From NCBI RefSeq assembly GCF_001659985.1, contig NZ_LYCS01000003.1:214015-278014 (forward strand): 64,000 bases of DNA, written 5' to 3'. Source of the stretch: Oceanobacillus sp. Castelsardo. Its GTDB lineage: Bacteria; Bacillota; Bacilli; Bacillales; Amphibacillaceae. Numbering within the stretch: position 1 is the first letter of the stretch; each line of letters starts with the position of its first letter. Below the pieces are notes generated by a model, which worked only from the letters and a program-made list of their open reading frames with translations, searched no databases and was not told where the DNA came from. The position numbers and the translations under genes are program-made. Shown in pieces: positions 44,587-53,171 of this stretch.

Positions 44587-44955
44587 ATGGCTTACAGAAG
44601 AAGAAGAGCGAATAGAAAACACAATAACAATAACAATAACGTAAATGAAATTAACATTCGTGCTGATAGAGTTGTCGTGAGGGCAAATAAGGTTATTGTA
44701 GAAAATGATAATAACAATGATTGTGGTTGCGGACGTGAAGGTGGAGACTTCGACCGTAACAAACACCAACATGATGACGTAGGCGGAGACTTCGACCGTA
44801 ACAAACACCAGCATGATGACGTAGGCGGAGACTTCGACCGTAACAAGCACCACCACGATGATGTAGGCGGAGACTTCAACCGTAAGAGAAATCAACATAA
44901 TGATGTAGCTGGAGATTCCGACCGTAGAGATCCATGGTCAAAATTTCTCTTTTAA
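44587..44955 (+). CDS. repeat-rich spore-surface-like protein
   Basis: This is a 122-aa protein of low complexity. The N-terminus is basic with Arg and Asn runs (MAYRRRRANRKHNNNNNNVN), followed by NEINIRADRVVVRANKVIVE and a DCGCG cysteine cluster. From about residue 53 come four or five 14-aa repeats of the form GGDFDRNKHQHDDV, encoded by near-identical 42-bp DNA repeats. His/Asp-rich repeats and a Cys cluster are typical of Bacillus spore coat and crust proteins, and sspH lies 170 bp downstream. A CATACGTTA sequence at 44554-44562 resembles a SigK/SigE -10 element. GGAGGG lies before the ATG. I cannot assign a named coat protein. Confidence 0.65.
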   Translation: MAYRRRRANRKHNNNNNNVNEINIRADRVVVRANKVIVENDNNNDCGCGREGGDFDRNKHQHDDVGGDFDRNKHQHDDVGGDFDRNKHHHDDVGGDFNRKRNQHNDVAGDSDRRDPWSKFLF

Positions 44956-45123
44956 GAATTAAAATAAGATTCCCAATGGATTTTCCTATAGAAGAAAATG
45001 GATGATAGCAATTCGAATATTTCCTTTCCTCCTACAAAAAATATAAAACAAATGGGGGGTTCTTTCATCCTCCAAATATATTTCTACTGATCACTTACGC
45101 ATTACAATATTAAGGAGGACATC

Positions 45124-45315
45124 ATGGATAGTAAAACAGCACATGATATTTTGGAATCCATTGAGATGATTAATGTAAACTACCATGGCATTCCTGTATA
45201 TATTCAAGCAGTAAATGAACAGGAAGGAACCGCAACTATTTTTCCTCTTGATGATATGAACCATGTACAAACAGTCGATTTAAGCGGCTTAAATCACGTA
45301 AATTTAATACAGTGA
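45124..45315 (+). CDS. sspH: small acid-soluble spore protein, H-type (paralogue 2)
   Basis: This 63-aa SspH-family protein is closer to the family norm than the copy at 43110: AHDILESIEMINVNYHGIPVYIQ followed by ATIFPLDDMNHVQTVDLSGL. It accumulates in the spore core. AAGGAGGA lies six bases before the ATG. It follows the repeat-rich coat-like gene and ends in a terminator. The two sspH genes are 1.8 kb apart on the same strand, a likely local duplication. Confidence 0.88.
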   Translation: MDSKTAHDILESIEMINVNYHGIPVYIQAVNEQEGTATIFPLDDMNHVQTVDLSGLNHVNLIQ

Positions 45316-45320
45316 AACTT

Positions 45321-45358
45321 AACAAGCACCCATTAAATAAGATTAATGAGTGCTTGTT
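45321..45358. terminator. Rho-independent terminator
   Basis: AACAAGCAC(c)CATTAA pairs with TTAATG(a)GTGCTTGTT between sspH and the converging alr gene, and serves both. Confidence 0.88.
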
Positions 45359-45362
45359 ATTA

Positions 45363-46529
45363 TTATATTCTATTCACATGATGCACTTTATCCTTTTCAA
45401 TATAGACTCGTGGTACCCGTTTCCCAATTAAACAAACAATTTCATAATGGATGGTTTGTAACTGTTCAGCAACTTCATCCAATGGAATGAAACCTTCACT
45501 TGGTTCACCAAAAATAGTGACGATATCTTCCTTGCTAACATGAGGAATCTCCGTTATATCTATCATCGATTGGTCCATACAAATTCTTCCAACGATTGGG
45601 GCTCTTTTTCCCTTAACCGTCACATTGCCTTTATTCGATAGTGCCCTTGTAAACCCATCTGCATAACCGACTGGAATTGTAGCAATTTTCGAAAGCCTTT
45701 GTGGTGAAAATGTACAGCCATAACTAATCGGTTCGCCGGTATCCACATTTTTAATGAGAACCGGTTTCGTCTTAAAGCTCATAACTTGTATCAGTTTAAT
45801 TTTTTCCTTTAAATGTTCACTCGGATATAACCCGTATAAACTTATACCAACCCGCACCATGTCCAGATGCATATTCGGATAAGCAATAGTTGCTGCACTA
45901 TTGCAGCAATGTTTGATCGGTATGTGAATACCATTTTCCCCCAGGTAATTAATTACGGACATAAAATGATTAAATTGTTTATCTGTATATGTGGAATCTA
46001 TATTATCCGCGTCAGCAAAGTGTGTAAAAATACCCTCTATTTGTACATGATCTGATTTTAGTAATGAAGCAAATTCCAATGCTTCTTCTTTTTTCCTAAT
46101 TCCAATTCGATTCATACCGCTATCTATTTTAATATGAACTTTAGCAAGTTTTTTTAGTTGTTCAGCTGTTTTCACTATTTCTTCTGCCATTTCTTTCGTA
46201 AAAACAGTTAACGTTATATTTGAATTTATAGCATCTTTTATGGCCGCTTCTGTACTTATTCCTGTATAACCTAATACTAAGATAGGAGCGTTGATCTGGG
46301 CTTTTCGGATTTGGATTGCTTCATCTAAAAGGGCAACAGCTAAATAATCTGCCCCTTCCTTCAATGCTGCTTGTGCCACTTCCACTGCCCCATGACCATA
46401 GCCGTCCGCTTTTACTACAGCCATTAATTTTGTTTTTTGGCTTATATAATCCTTAAATGCCTTTACATTACTCTTTAAAGCATCTAATGATATTTCTACC
46501 CATGTATCTCGATAACTTCCTGCTGCCAT
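45363..46529 (-). CDS. alr: alanine racemase
   Basis: This 388-aa PLP enzyme interconverts L- and D-alanine for peptidoglycan synthesis. The PLP Lys is K40 in AVVKADGYGHG, and the second catalytic residue is Tyr in PISYGCTFSPQRLSKIATIPVGYADGF. VGRICMDQSMIDIT is also diagnostic. Bacilli often carry two such genes, one vegetative beside ndoAI and one sporulation-linked (YncD). The lack of ndoAI and the neighbouring spore genes suggest the second type, but this is inference. GGAGG lies upstream of the ATG. Confidence 0.92.
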   Translation of the reverse strand: MAAGSYRDTWVEISLDALKSNVKAFKDYISQKTKLMAVVKADGYGHGAVEVAQAALKEGADYLAVALLDEAIQIRKAQINAPILVLGYTGISTEAAIKDAINSNITLTVFTKEMAEEIVKTAEQLKKLAKVHIKIDSGMNRIGIRKKEEALEFASLLKSDHVQIEGIFTHFADADNIDSTYTDKQFNHFMSVINYLGENGIHIPIKHCCNSAATIAYPNMHLDMVRVGISLYGLYPSEHLKEKIKLIQVMSFKTKPVLIKNVDTGEPISYGCTFSPQRLSKIATIPVGYADGFTRALSNKGNVTVKGKRAPIVGRICMDQSMIDITEIPHVSKEDIVTIFGEPSEGFIPLDEVAEQLQTIHYEIVCLIGKRVPRVYIEKDKVHHVNRI

Positions 46530-46651
46530 GATTAACTTCCTCCAATTTTAAGCAAACTAATCGTAAATGATTTTATTCAGTGATATATTATAATTATTTC
46601 ATTTTATAACAAATAAGCAAAGTAGCAAGATGTTTTATTTTGGAGGACGTC

Positions 46652-47713
46652 ATGAAGAAGATTTTGAAATTAGCTAGTGCTTTTATTGGAATTATTGTTG
46701 GAGCAGGTTTTGCCTCCGGTCAGGAAATTCTGCAGTATTATACAAGCTTCGGCCTATTAGGTATTATTGGTGGAATTATAGCTACTGCTTTATTTACCTT
46801 TCTCGGAATGTTACTTATGTTAATTGGTAGTAAGACGAAAACGACCTCACATAAGGATGCGATTTATACCATCAGTGGTCCCTATCTCGGTGTAGTAATT
46901 GATATTATTCTGATACTTACTTTATTTGGTGTTGGAGTTGTGATGGTTGCTGGAGCTGGTTCAAACTTAAGCCAACAGTTTGGATTACCTTACTTTGTTG
47001 GGACAACTTTAATGGGGATTTTAATTCTGATTACTGGTATGTTAAATATTAACAAAGTTGTTTCCGTAATCGGGAGTATTACTCCATTCTTAATTTTATT
47101 CATTATCATTATTTGTATTTATTCCTTGGTTACATTAGATACATCCTTTACTAATCTAGATCCAATAGCAAGGGAAGTTTATACGCCACTACCTAACTGG
47201 TTTATTTCTACCATCAATTATGTATCCTTTAATATTGCGGTAGGTGCCTCGATGACATTAGTTATGGGGGGAGCGGAAAAAAATGTTAAGACAGCTACAC
47301 TCGGTGGTCTTATCGGAGGATTAGGGCTTGGAATATTAATCATTTTAAGTAATTTAGCTATTTTCTCTAAAATTGATTCTGTAGCTGCAGACGATATGCC
47401 TATGCTTTCCATCGTGAATAGCATATCCCCTATACTTGGTAGTATGATGTCTATTATCCTTTTTGGGATGATATTTAATACTGCCATTAGTATGTTTTTC
47501 TCGTTTACCGCACGTTTTGCAGAAATTGGTACAAGGAAATTTAAAGTACTTCTTATCATTTTCCTCATTTTAGGATATATTTTAAGTTTTATTGGATTTA
47601 CGGATTTAGTAAGCAAATTCTATCCATTCATTGGTTACTTAGGTCTAGTATTGATTGGTACATTGATTGTTGCATTTTTTCGGATCCAGTCTAAAAATAG
47701 AAGCCATGAATAA
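46652..47713 (+). CDS. ykvI: YkvI-family membrane protein
   Basis: This is a 353-aa polytopic membrane protein with about ten helices, matching B. subtilis YkvI in length and order. The N-terminus ASAFIGIIVGAGFASGQEILQYY has an unwound Gly-rich first helix, as in the LeuT/APC fold, suggesting a secondary transporter. The substrate is unknown. The ATG at 46652 is chosen: TGGAGGA lies five bases upstream, and the TTG twelve bases earlier is inside that site. The gene stands alone, divergent from alr. Confidence 0.82.
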   Translation: MKKILKLASAFIGIIVGAGFASGQEILQYYTSFGLLGIIGGIIATALFTFLGMLLMLIGSKTKTTSHKDAIYTISGPYLGVVIDIILILTLFGVGVVMVAGAGSNLSQQFGLPYFVGTTLMGILILITGMLNINKVVSVIGSITPFLILFIIIICIYSLVTLDTSFTNLDPIAREVYTPLPNWFISTINYVSFNIAVGASMTLVMGGAEKNVKTATLGGLIGGLGLGILIILSNLAIFSKIDSVAADDMPMLSIVNSISPILGSMMSIILFGMIFNTAISMFFSFTARFAEIGTRKFKVLLIIFLILGYILSFIGFTDLVSKFYPFIGYLGLVLIGTLIVAFFRIQSKNRSHE

Positions 47714-47717
47714 AAGA

Positions 47718-47752
47718 CTGCCTCAAAGGACCTTTTCTTTGGGGCAGCTATT
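47718..47752 (+). terminator. probable terminator after ykvI
   Basis: CTGCC(t)CAAAG pairs with CTTTG(g)GGCAG, followed by a weak T-rich tail (TATTTAAT). Confidence 0.6.
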
Positions 47753-47764
47753 TAATGGAAAACG

Positions 47765-48496
47765 TTATTTATGTGATTTTTCCTTTTTCTGTGTCATAAA
47801 ATTGGAATGAAGGGAACCCTTGGAGACTGCATTGACAACATACGTAGAGACTTTTTCCATTTTCTCTGCTAAATAATTTGTTCTTTCATACAAGATAGAC
47901 CTGAAATGATCAAGTTGCCTTGTAATTTTCTCTGTTAGCGCCTCTTGATTATCTAGTCTTTTTTCTATATGTTCTCGATTCTTTTCATTCGTTATCACCG
48001 TATCATTCATTTGCTTTTGTAAATCCATCTGTTGTTCTATTTTTCCCTTCAACTCCATGTTTACTTTGTTGAATTCTTCTATTTTATGATTGAATCCTTG
48101 TTGCGTTGTGACAATATGTTTTAACTTATTCTGCATCTCCTGTTCCGATAATTTTCCTTCTCCTACTGTTATGTTTAATTTCTCATGTTCTGCCTCTAAT
48201 GCTTTTAACTTCTCTATTACTTCCCGTTCCAAGACTTCATGCTGTTCGTTAACAATTTTTAAATCTTGAAGCTGTTTTCCCAATTCAGTCCATTTACTCG
48301 ACTGCTCATCGTTTTGCCGTTCATATAATACTTTCAAGCTAGTAAAAGACTTGCTTAGTAATTCATTTACTTTTTTCTGTTCTTCTATCATTTCTACTGT
48401 ATGATTTTTTATAAAGATTTTTTGATTTGGTTCCATAGGGTTTGAATTTGTTTGGTAAATATTACTTCGGTAGTTTGGGTTAATATATAATCCCAT
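47765..48496 (-). CDS. long coiled-coil protein of unknown function
   Basis: This is a 243-aa soluble protein. After a short Asn/Tyr-rich head (MGLYINPNYRSNIYQTNSNP), residues 30-225 are almost entirely heptad-patterned coiled coil rich in Glu, Lys, Gln and Leu (LERQNDEQSSKWTEL, LKALEAEHEKLN, KITRQLDHFRSIL). It has no signal peptide or membrane helix. Such proteins in sporulating bacilli are often structural, but nothing visible fixes a role. GGGGTGA lies eight bases before the ATG. Two more minus-strand genes lie upstream, separated by a terminator. Confidence 0.65.
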   Translation of the reverse strand: MGLYINPNYRSNIYQTNSNPMEPNQKIFIKNHTVEMIEEQKKVNELLSKSFTSLKVLYERQNDEQSSKWTELGKQLQDLKIVNEQHEVLEREVIEKLKALEAEHEKLNITVGEGKLSEQEMQNKLKHIVTTQQGFNHKIEEFNKVNMELKGKIEQQMDLQKQMNDTVITNEKNREHIEKRLDNQEALTEKITRQLDHFRSILYERTNYLAEKMEKVSTYVVNAVSKGSLHSNFMTQKKEKSHK

Positions 48497-48564
48497 TCGT
48501 CTTCACCCCTTCTCCCTCTGTTGCTGTAATATTCTATGCGTTTATCCATGAACTGGAACAACAA

Positions 48565-48600
48565 AAGGGTGGAAGTATAGTTGATTATACTTCCACCCTT
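48565..48600. terminator. Rho-independent terminator
   Basis: AAGGGTGGAAGTATA and TATACTTCCACCCTT form a perfect 15-bp stem with a 6-nt loop. It ends the 97-aa gene and overlaps the first base of its stop codon. Confidence 0.9.
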
Positions 48601-48893
48601 TAAGAATGAGGATAACTTGCAATATGCTTTTTACATGCTTGAACAAAATCTTCCGGCGATGACTTTACGTTGTAGGAATACACTCCACGAGATGTATGTA
48701 GATAGAGAAGGCCCCCATCCCCAATGAAGCGATAGGAGATATCCAGAACATCCTTTATTGGAAATTCGCGATGTTCCGTCACAATTCGATTATCATAGAG
48801 GTATATAGTGCGTCGATGTTCAATCCGTATCAGCTCAACACTTTTTATTTGCCTCTCAACCTTTACATAAGGTTGTTTAGCTATTACTTTCAA
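48600..48893 (-). CDS. small PH-like hypothetical protein
   Basis: This 97-aa protein has an alternating beta pattern (KVERQIKSVELIRI, RTIYLYDNRIVTEHREFPI, DVLDISYRFIGDGGLLYLHT, GVYSYNV) ending in an amphipathic helix (PEDFVQACKKHIAS), which is the layout of a bacterial PH-like domain. No catalytic motif is seen. GGAGG precedes the ATG. It lies 55 bp downstream of the Spx-like gene on the same strand, so the two may be co-transcribed. The family is not recognised with certainty. Confidence 0.6.
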   Translation of the reverse strand: MKVIAKQPYVKVERQIKSVELIRIEHRRTIYLYDNRIVTEHREFPIKDVLDISYRFIGDGGLLYLHTSRGVYSYNVKSSPEDFVQACKKHIASYPHS

Positions 48894-48948
48894 TATGATC
48901 CCTCCAAACGGGTTTAACTAGTGAACATTACGCACTTTCGTAGTAGTT

Positions 48949-49359
48949 TTACCCTTCTGCAAATTGAACGTTATTCATTCGCCACTTCAACCATTGGTAT
49001 TCTCTCGTTTTCCGTGGTAAAAATTGACGAATATCATCTTCATGATACCCTACTTGAAGTCGCTTTTCATCCATTATTATCGGACTTCGAAGTAACCTTG
49101 GATATTGGTGAATTAATTCAAGTAACTCTTGTAGCGGAATTGCATCCATATCTAGATTTAAGTCTTTATAAACTTTTGAACGAGTAGAAATAATCTCGTC
49201 TGTTCCATCTACTGTCATTCGTAAGATTCCTTGAAGCTCATTTACAGTTAATGGGTTCTTTAAAATATTCCTTTCTACAAATGAAATGTCCTGATCTTTA
49301 AACCATTGTCTCGCTTTCCTCGTCGATGAACAAGATGCACCAAATATTTTCACTGTCAT
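48949..49359 (-). CDS. Spx-family regulator with incomplete redox motif (CxxT)
   Basis: This 136-aa protein is of the ArsC/Spx fold and very close to Spx itself. ILRMTVDGTDEIISTRSKVYKDLN and RSPIIMDEKRLQVGYHEDDI then RQFLPRK are nearly the B. subtilis Spx sequence. Spx binds the alpha subunit C-terminal domain of RNA polymerase and turns on thiol-stress genes when its C10-x-x-C13 switch is oxidised. Here the motif is C10-S-S-T13, so the disulfide cannot form in the usual way. The C-terminal tail (EYQWLKWRMNNVQFAEG) also differs from the Spx degron region. It is probably a paralogue that is constitutively active, controlled otherwise, or sensing by C10 alone. AGGTATG precedes the start. Confidence 0.85.
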   Translation of the reverse strand: MTVKIFGASCSSTRKARQWFKDQDISFVERNILKNPLTVNELQGILRMTVDGTDEIISTRSKVYKDLNLDMDAIPLQELLELIHQYPRLLRSPIIMDEKRLQVGYHEDDIRQFLPRKTREYQWLKWRMNNVQFAEG

Positions 49360-49390
49360 GTATCATACCTCGTTTTCCAATATTTTTTAT

Positions 49391-49434
49391 TATAGTGTTC
49401 AAAAAGGAGGATAAAGACTCCTTTTATAGTGTTC
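49391..49434 (-). terminator. terminator of the TetR gene inside a repeat-derived hairpin
   Basis: AAAAGGAG and CTCCTTTT (49402-49425) form a hairpin that ends in a U run on the minus strand. It is flanked by direct copies of TATAGTGTTC at 49391-49400 and 49425-49434, and its left part resembles the end of the mrpD-mrpE element. Confidence 0.65.
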
Positions 49435-49444
49435 GTTGAATATG

Positions 49445-50059
49445 TTAGTTTTTATATAGTCCATTCTTTAATAAGTTCATTTCAATTGTAAAATGTTCAA
49501 TTGCTTCATCATCAGATAACTCTTTTGAAAATTTCTCCACAAAATTTCGAAATACAACTGCTATGACAATCTGTAACATATGATAAATTTCCGTATCGTT
49601 TTCAGTATTTAAACGGTCTTTATTTATCATTTCAATTACTTCATTGAAAAATCCAGTGTCACGTTTCCCCTTAAAAGTAGCTGTAAAAGCATCCTCAATC
49701 TTATGTGTGACATTGAGCAGAGCATTTTTTAGGAAATCAAATTCTTTATCATCTGGGAGTTCAACTAAAAACTCATAATAAAATTCCGTCACAGCGTTTA
49801 TAATATCGCCATCATGTCTCTCCAGCATTTGGAAAAATTTAACTCTATTATTATCTGTCTCCTCTTTAAGTAGATAAAAGTAAATATCCTCTTTGTCTTC
49901 AAAATATTGATAAAAGCTTCCTCGAGGAATACCGGCGGATTTTACTATATTAGCAATAGATGCTTCATGCAAAGGAACCCTTGCAAACTCTTCTTCTGCG
50001 GCATTAATTAAATTTTGCCTTTTTTTCTCGGGTAAATTAAAAAACGTTTGTTTCGGCAA
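49445..50059 (-). CDS. TetR/AcrR-family transcriptional regulator
   Basis: This 204-aa repressor has an N-terminal helix-turn-helix (KKRQNLINAAEEEFARVPLHEASIANIVKSAGIPRGSFYQYFEDKEDIY, residues 12-59) and an all-helical ligand domain. The ligand is unknown. Three copies of a 15-bp motif (ATGACAAnnTGTCAC) lie in the 25-105 bp upstream, so it probably represses itself. No efflux pump or other obvious target is next to it, and a regulated gene elsewhere is likely. Confidence 0.85.
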   Translation of the reverse strand: MPKQTFFNLPEKKRQNLINAAEEEFARVPLHEASIANIVKSAGIPRGSFYQYFEDKEDIYFYLLKEETDNNRVKFFQMLERHDGDIINAVTEFYYEFLVELPDDKEFDFLKNALLNVTHKIEDAFTATFKGKRDTGFFNEVIEMINKDRLNTENDTEIYHMLQIVIAVVFRNFVEKFSKELSDDEAIEHFTIEMNLLKNGLYKN

Positions 50060-50082
50060 TGATCTTCCTCCAAATTCCCCAT

Positions 50083-50165
50083 ATGACGATGTGTCACTTT
50101 GTCTATAATTTTATTTTAAGTGACACATTGTCATTTGTCAACAATTGGATGTGACAACTTGTCAT
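50083..50165 (-). promoter_or_regulatory. three-copy operator upstream of the TetR gene
   Basis: ATGACGATGTGTCAC (50083-50097), the inverted GTGACACATTGTCAT (about 50120-50134) and GTGACAACTTGTCAT (50151-50165) share the motif ATGAC(A/G)A-NN-TGTCAC. The first two also form a long inverted repeat around 20 bp of AT-rich DNA. The repeats span the expected promoter, consistent with autorepression. Confidence 0.75.
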
Positions 50166-50356
50166 CAAATTCATATTACCCGGTAACTATAACGTATCAT
50201 GTAATTGTGGCAGAATAGCGGAATAAAATATTAAAATATCCTCATAAATCTATACCCTATCTATTCAAAAGTATGTCCTTTTCTCTTAAAAAATATACCT
50301 TTGCTAGATTAATAGATAAATACGTAATGGCAGTAAGGTAGGGCGTATAAGAAGAA

Positions 50357-50383
50357 AAGCCCCTACTAAAAAAAGTAGAGGCT
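50357..50383 (-). terminator. terminator of htpG
   Basis: AAGCC(c)CTACT pairs with AGTAG(a)GGCTT, giving a minus-strand hairpin followed by TTTTCTTC just after the htpG stop. Confidence 0.75.
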
Positions 50384-50389
50384 TGGCAT

Positions 50390-52267
50390 TTATTTAACCA
50401 TCACTTTACAAATGTCATTTGTAAAGTCTACTGGGTCTTGAATAGGTAGCCCTTCAATGAGAAGTGCTTGATTATATAATAGATTCGTGTATAGATTTAA
50501 TTTGTCCTTATCGTGATCATACGCTTCTTTCAAGGATTCAAAAACATCATGATTGACGTTTATCTCTAACACTTTATCTGCCTGTATTTGTTGATTATCA
50601 GGCATAGCATTGATCACCTTTTCCATTTCGATGGAAATTTCTCCTTGAGCTGTTAAGCAAACAGGATGAGATTTTAGGCGATTGGACGCTTTCACTTCTT
50701 TTACCTTATCTGCTAAAATTTCCTTCATTGCGTTGAATAATTCTTTGTTTTCCTCTTCTAACTCTTTTGTTTCTTTATTATCTTCTTCAATTCCCAAATC
50801 ACCGCTTGAGACAGAACGGAATTCTTTTTCATCATAATTCATGATCATTTTAATCGCGAACTCATCTATCTCATCTGTGAAGTATAAAATTTCATAGCCT
50901 TTTTCAGCTAGTCTTTCAGTTTGTGGAAGCTTTTCAATTCGCTCATTTGAATCACCTGTAGCATAATAAATATATTTTTGCTCTTCAGGCATTCTAGATA
51001 CATATTCTTTTAATGTAACTAATTTCTTCTCTTTGGATGAGTAGAACAGTAATAAATCCTGTAATTCATCTTTATTCATGCCATAGTCACTATAAACGCC
51101 GAACTTCAACTGTTGACCAAAGGATGCAAAGAATTTCTCATATTGTTCACGGTCATCTCTTAGGATGCTCAATAATTGGTTCTTAATCTTCTTGTTAATA
51201 TTTTTTGCAATAATTTTTAGTTGACGATCATGTTGAAGCATTTCTCTAGAAATATTTAAGGAAAGGTCTTCTGAGTCAACCATCCCTTTTACAAAACTAA
51301 AGTAATCAGGCAATAGGTCTGCACATTTTTCCATAATTAGTACACCATTTGAATACAACTCAAGGCCTTTTTCATATTCTTTGGAATAGTAGTTAAATGG
51401 CGCACTTTCCGGAATATATAGAATCGCGTGATAACGAACGGTTCCATCGATGTTCAGATGAATATGCTTTAATGGCTTATCAAAACCATAGTGCTTTTCT
51501 GCATAGAAGTTCTCGTAATCCTCATCGGTAAGTTCGCTTTTATTTTTCTTCCAGATTGGGACCATAGAATTAATCGTTTGTTCCTCTATCACATCTTCAT
51601 ACTCATCTTCGGTACCTTCTTTAAGTTTACTTTCCGTTACATCCATTTTAATTGGATAGCGAATAAAATCTGAGTATTTCTTTACGATTTGTTTAATCCG
51701 ATATTCTTCTAAGTACTCATCATAATTTTCATCTTCTGTATTTTCTTTAATAGATAGGATTATTTCCGTACCGACATCTTTTCTGTCTGTAGCCTCAATA
51801 GTGTAGCCATCTGCTCCTTCAGATTCCCAAATGTATGCTTGGTCACTATCTAATGCCCTACTAATGACAGAAACTTTGTCAGCTACCATAAACGCAGCAT
51901 AAAAGCCAACGCCAAATTGACCGATGATGTCATACCCATCTTTTAATTCATTTTCACTTTTAAAATTAAAAGAACCACTTCGAGCAATGGTTCCCAAATT
52001 CGACTCCAGCTCTTCCTTCGTCATTCCAATACCAGTATCTATTATTTTTAACGTACGATCGTCTTTGTTCGCGTCAATTTTTATAAAGTAATCACTTTGA
52101 TTAAACGTGATATTTTCATCCGTTAGTGCGCGATAATAAATTTTATCAATCGCATCACTTGCATTGGATATAAGTTCTCTTAAAAATACCTCACGTTTAG
52201 AGTATATGGAATTAATCACCATATCCAATAATTTTTTGGACTCTGCCTTAAACTCTTGTTTTGCCAT
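50390..52267 (-). CDS. htpG: molecular chaperone HtpG (Hsp90)
   Basis: This 625-aa cytosolic ATP-dependent chaperone matches the usual bacterial length. GHKL ATPase motifs are at the N-terminus: [13 protein letters not shown] with catalytic Glu and Asn, [11 protein letters not shown], and [17 protein letters not shown]. The middle domain includes the conserved Arg in [12 protein letters not shown]. The start [10 protein letters not shown] is fixed by AAGGAGAT six bases upstream; the ten extra in-frame codons run into a CIRCE operator. That operator suggests heat-shock control by HrcA, which is not the case for B. subtilis htpG. Confidence 0.96.
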   Translation of the reverse strand: MAKQEFKAESKKLLDMVINSIYSKREVFLRELISNASDAIDKIYYRALTDENITFNQSDYFIKIDANKDDRTLKIIDTGIGMTKEELESNLGTIARSGSFNFKSENELKDGYDIIGQFGVGFYAAFMVADKVSVISRALDSDQAYIWESEGADGYTIEATDRKDVGTEIILSIKENTEDENYDEYLEEYRIKQIVKKYSDFIRYPIKMDVTESKLKEGTEDEYEDVIEEQTINSMVPIWKKNKSELTDEDYENFYAEKHYGFDKPLKHIHLNIDGTVRYHAILYIPESAPFNYYSKEYEKGLELYSNGVLIMEKCADLLPDYFSFVKGMVDSEDLSLNISREMLQHDRQLKIIAKNINKKIKNQLLSILRDDREQYEKFFASFGQQLKFGVYSDYGMNKDELQDLLLFYSSKEKKLVTLKEYVSRMPEEQKYIYYATGDSNERIEKLPQTERLAEKGYEILYFTDEIDEFAIKMIMNYDEKEFRSVSSGDLGIEEDNKETKELEEENKELFNAMKEILADKVKEVKASNRLKSHPVCLTAQGEISIEMEKVINAMPDNQQIQADKVLEINVNHDVFESLKEAYDHDKDKLNLYTNLLYNQALLIEGLPIQDPVDFTNDICKVMVK

Positions 52268-52290
52268 GGTTACATCTCCTTCATCATCTA

Positions 52291-52317
52291 TTAGCACTCA
52301 CTTACCTTGAGTGATAA
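52291..52317 (-). promoter_or_regulatory. CIRCE element (HrcA operator) upstream of htpG
   Basis: TTAGCACTC, nine bases, then GAGTGATAA: the consensus is TTAGCACTC-N9-GAGTGCTAA, so 17 of 18 bases match with exact spacing. It lies 24 bp before the htpG start codon, the usual place. It could also affect the divergent sirtuin gene. Confidence 0.92.
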
Positions 52318-52409
52318 TCCCTATAAAGATGTAATAACACATTCATTATTTCATGTCAACGGAATTAATTGTTATAATAGAAATATCGAATGGTAATGGA
52401 GGGAATCAT

Positions 52410-53126
52410 TTGCTTAGTAATTGGATTCAACAGGCAAAGAATATGGTTGTATTTACAGGAGCTGGTATGTCAACAGAAAGTGGCCTTCCAGATTTCCGCT
52501 CCTCTAATAACGGGCTTTGGCGCAAGAAAGACCCGAATAAAATCGCAAGCACTGAAGCCCTGAACAATAATGTGGATGAGTTCATTGAATTTTACAGAGA
52601 ACGCGTATTAAAAGTAAAGGAATTCGGGCCACATAAGGGACATGATATTCTCGCAGATTGGGAGAAAAAGGGAAAGATCCAATCCATTATTACGCAAAAT
52701 GTGGATGGTTTTCATCAACAGGCAGGCAGTAAACGTGTTGCTGAACTCCATGGGTCTTTACAAAAATTACGTTGCCAGTCCTGTGGGAAAGAATACGATA
52801 GTGAAGAATATATAAACAAAGAATATCACTGTAGCTGTGGTGGAATCTTACGCCCTAACATTGTACTTTTTGGTGAAATGTTACCACAAGATGCTTTCCA
52901 ATTTGCTCAAGAAGAGGCTGTAAAGTCTGACTTATTTATCGTTTTAGGATCATCATTAAGCGTCACACCAGCCAATCAATTTCCTCTTATTGCAAAGGAA
53001 CATGGGGCAAAACTAGTCATCGTTAACCAAGAAAAAACAGAAATGGACCGTTATGCAGATCAAGTGATACCAAATAAAAAAATTGGAGAATTACTTCGTG
53101 AGTTGGATATGGAGTTATTTTCTTAA
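52410..53126 (+). CDS. srtN: NAD-dependent protein deacylase (Sir2 family)
   Basis: This 238-aa sirtuin removes acetyl groups from protein lysines using NAD. NAD-binding motifs are FTGAGMSTESGLPDFRS (residues 15-31) and TQNVDGFHQQAG. The catalytic His is in ELHGSL. Four Zn cysteines sit in CQSCGKEY and YHCSCGG, and VLGSSLSVTPA completes the core. The TTG start at 52410 is preferred because GGAGGG lies six bases upstream; the longer frame would include that site. It is divergent from htpG and ends in a good terminator. Confidence 0.92.
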   Translation: MLSNWIQQAKNMVVFTGAGMSTESGLPDFRSSNNGLWRKKDPNKIASTEALNNNVDEFIEFYRERVLKVKEFGPHKGHDILADWEKKGKIQSIITQNVDGFHQQAGSKRVAELHGSLQKLRCQSCGKEYDSEEYINKEYHCSCGGILRPNIVLFGEMLPQDAFQFAQEEAVKSDLFIVLGSSLSVTPANQFPLIAKEHGAKLVIVNQEKTEMDRYADQVIPNKKIGELLRELDMELFS

Positions 53127-53132
53127 AATGAA

Positions 53133-53166
53133 AAGGGCTATCCTCTAAATCTGAGGAATAGCCCTT
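53133..53166. terminator. bidirectional Rho-independent terminator
   Basis: AAGGGCTAT(c)CCTC-type arm pairs with GAGG(a)ATAGCCCTT between the sirtuin and the converging rhodanese gene. Confidence 0.88.
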
Positions 53167-53171
53167 GTTTA

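Noticed and set aside
44560-44898. minus-strand open frames over the repeat protein
   Set aside because: They are antisense to the 42-bp repeats and consist of low-complexity repeats; only the plus strand has a GGAGGG site and a sensible protein.
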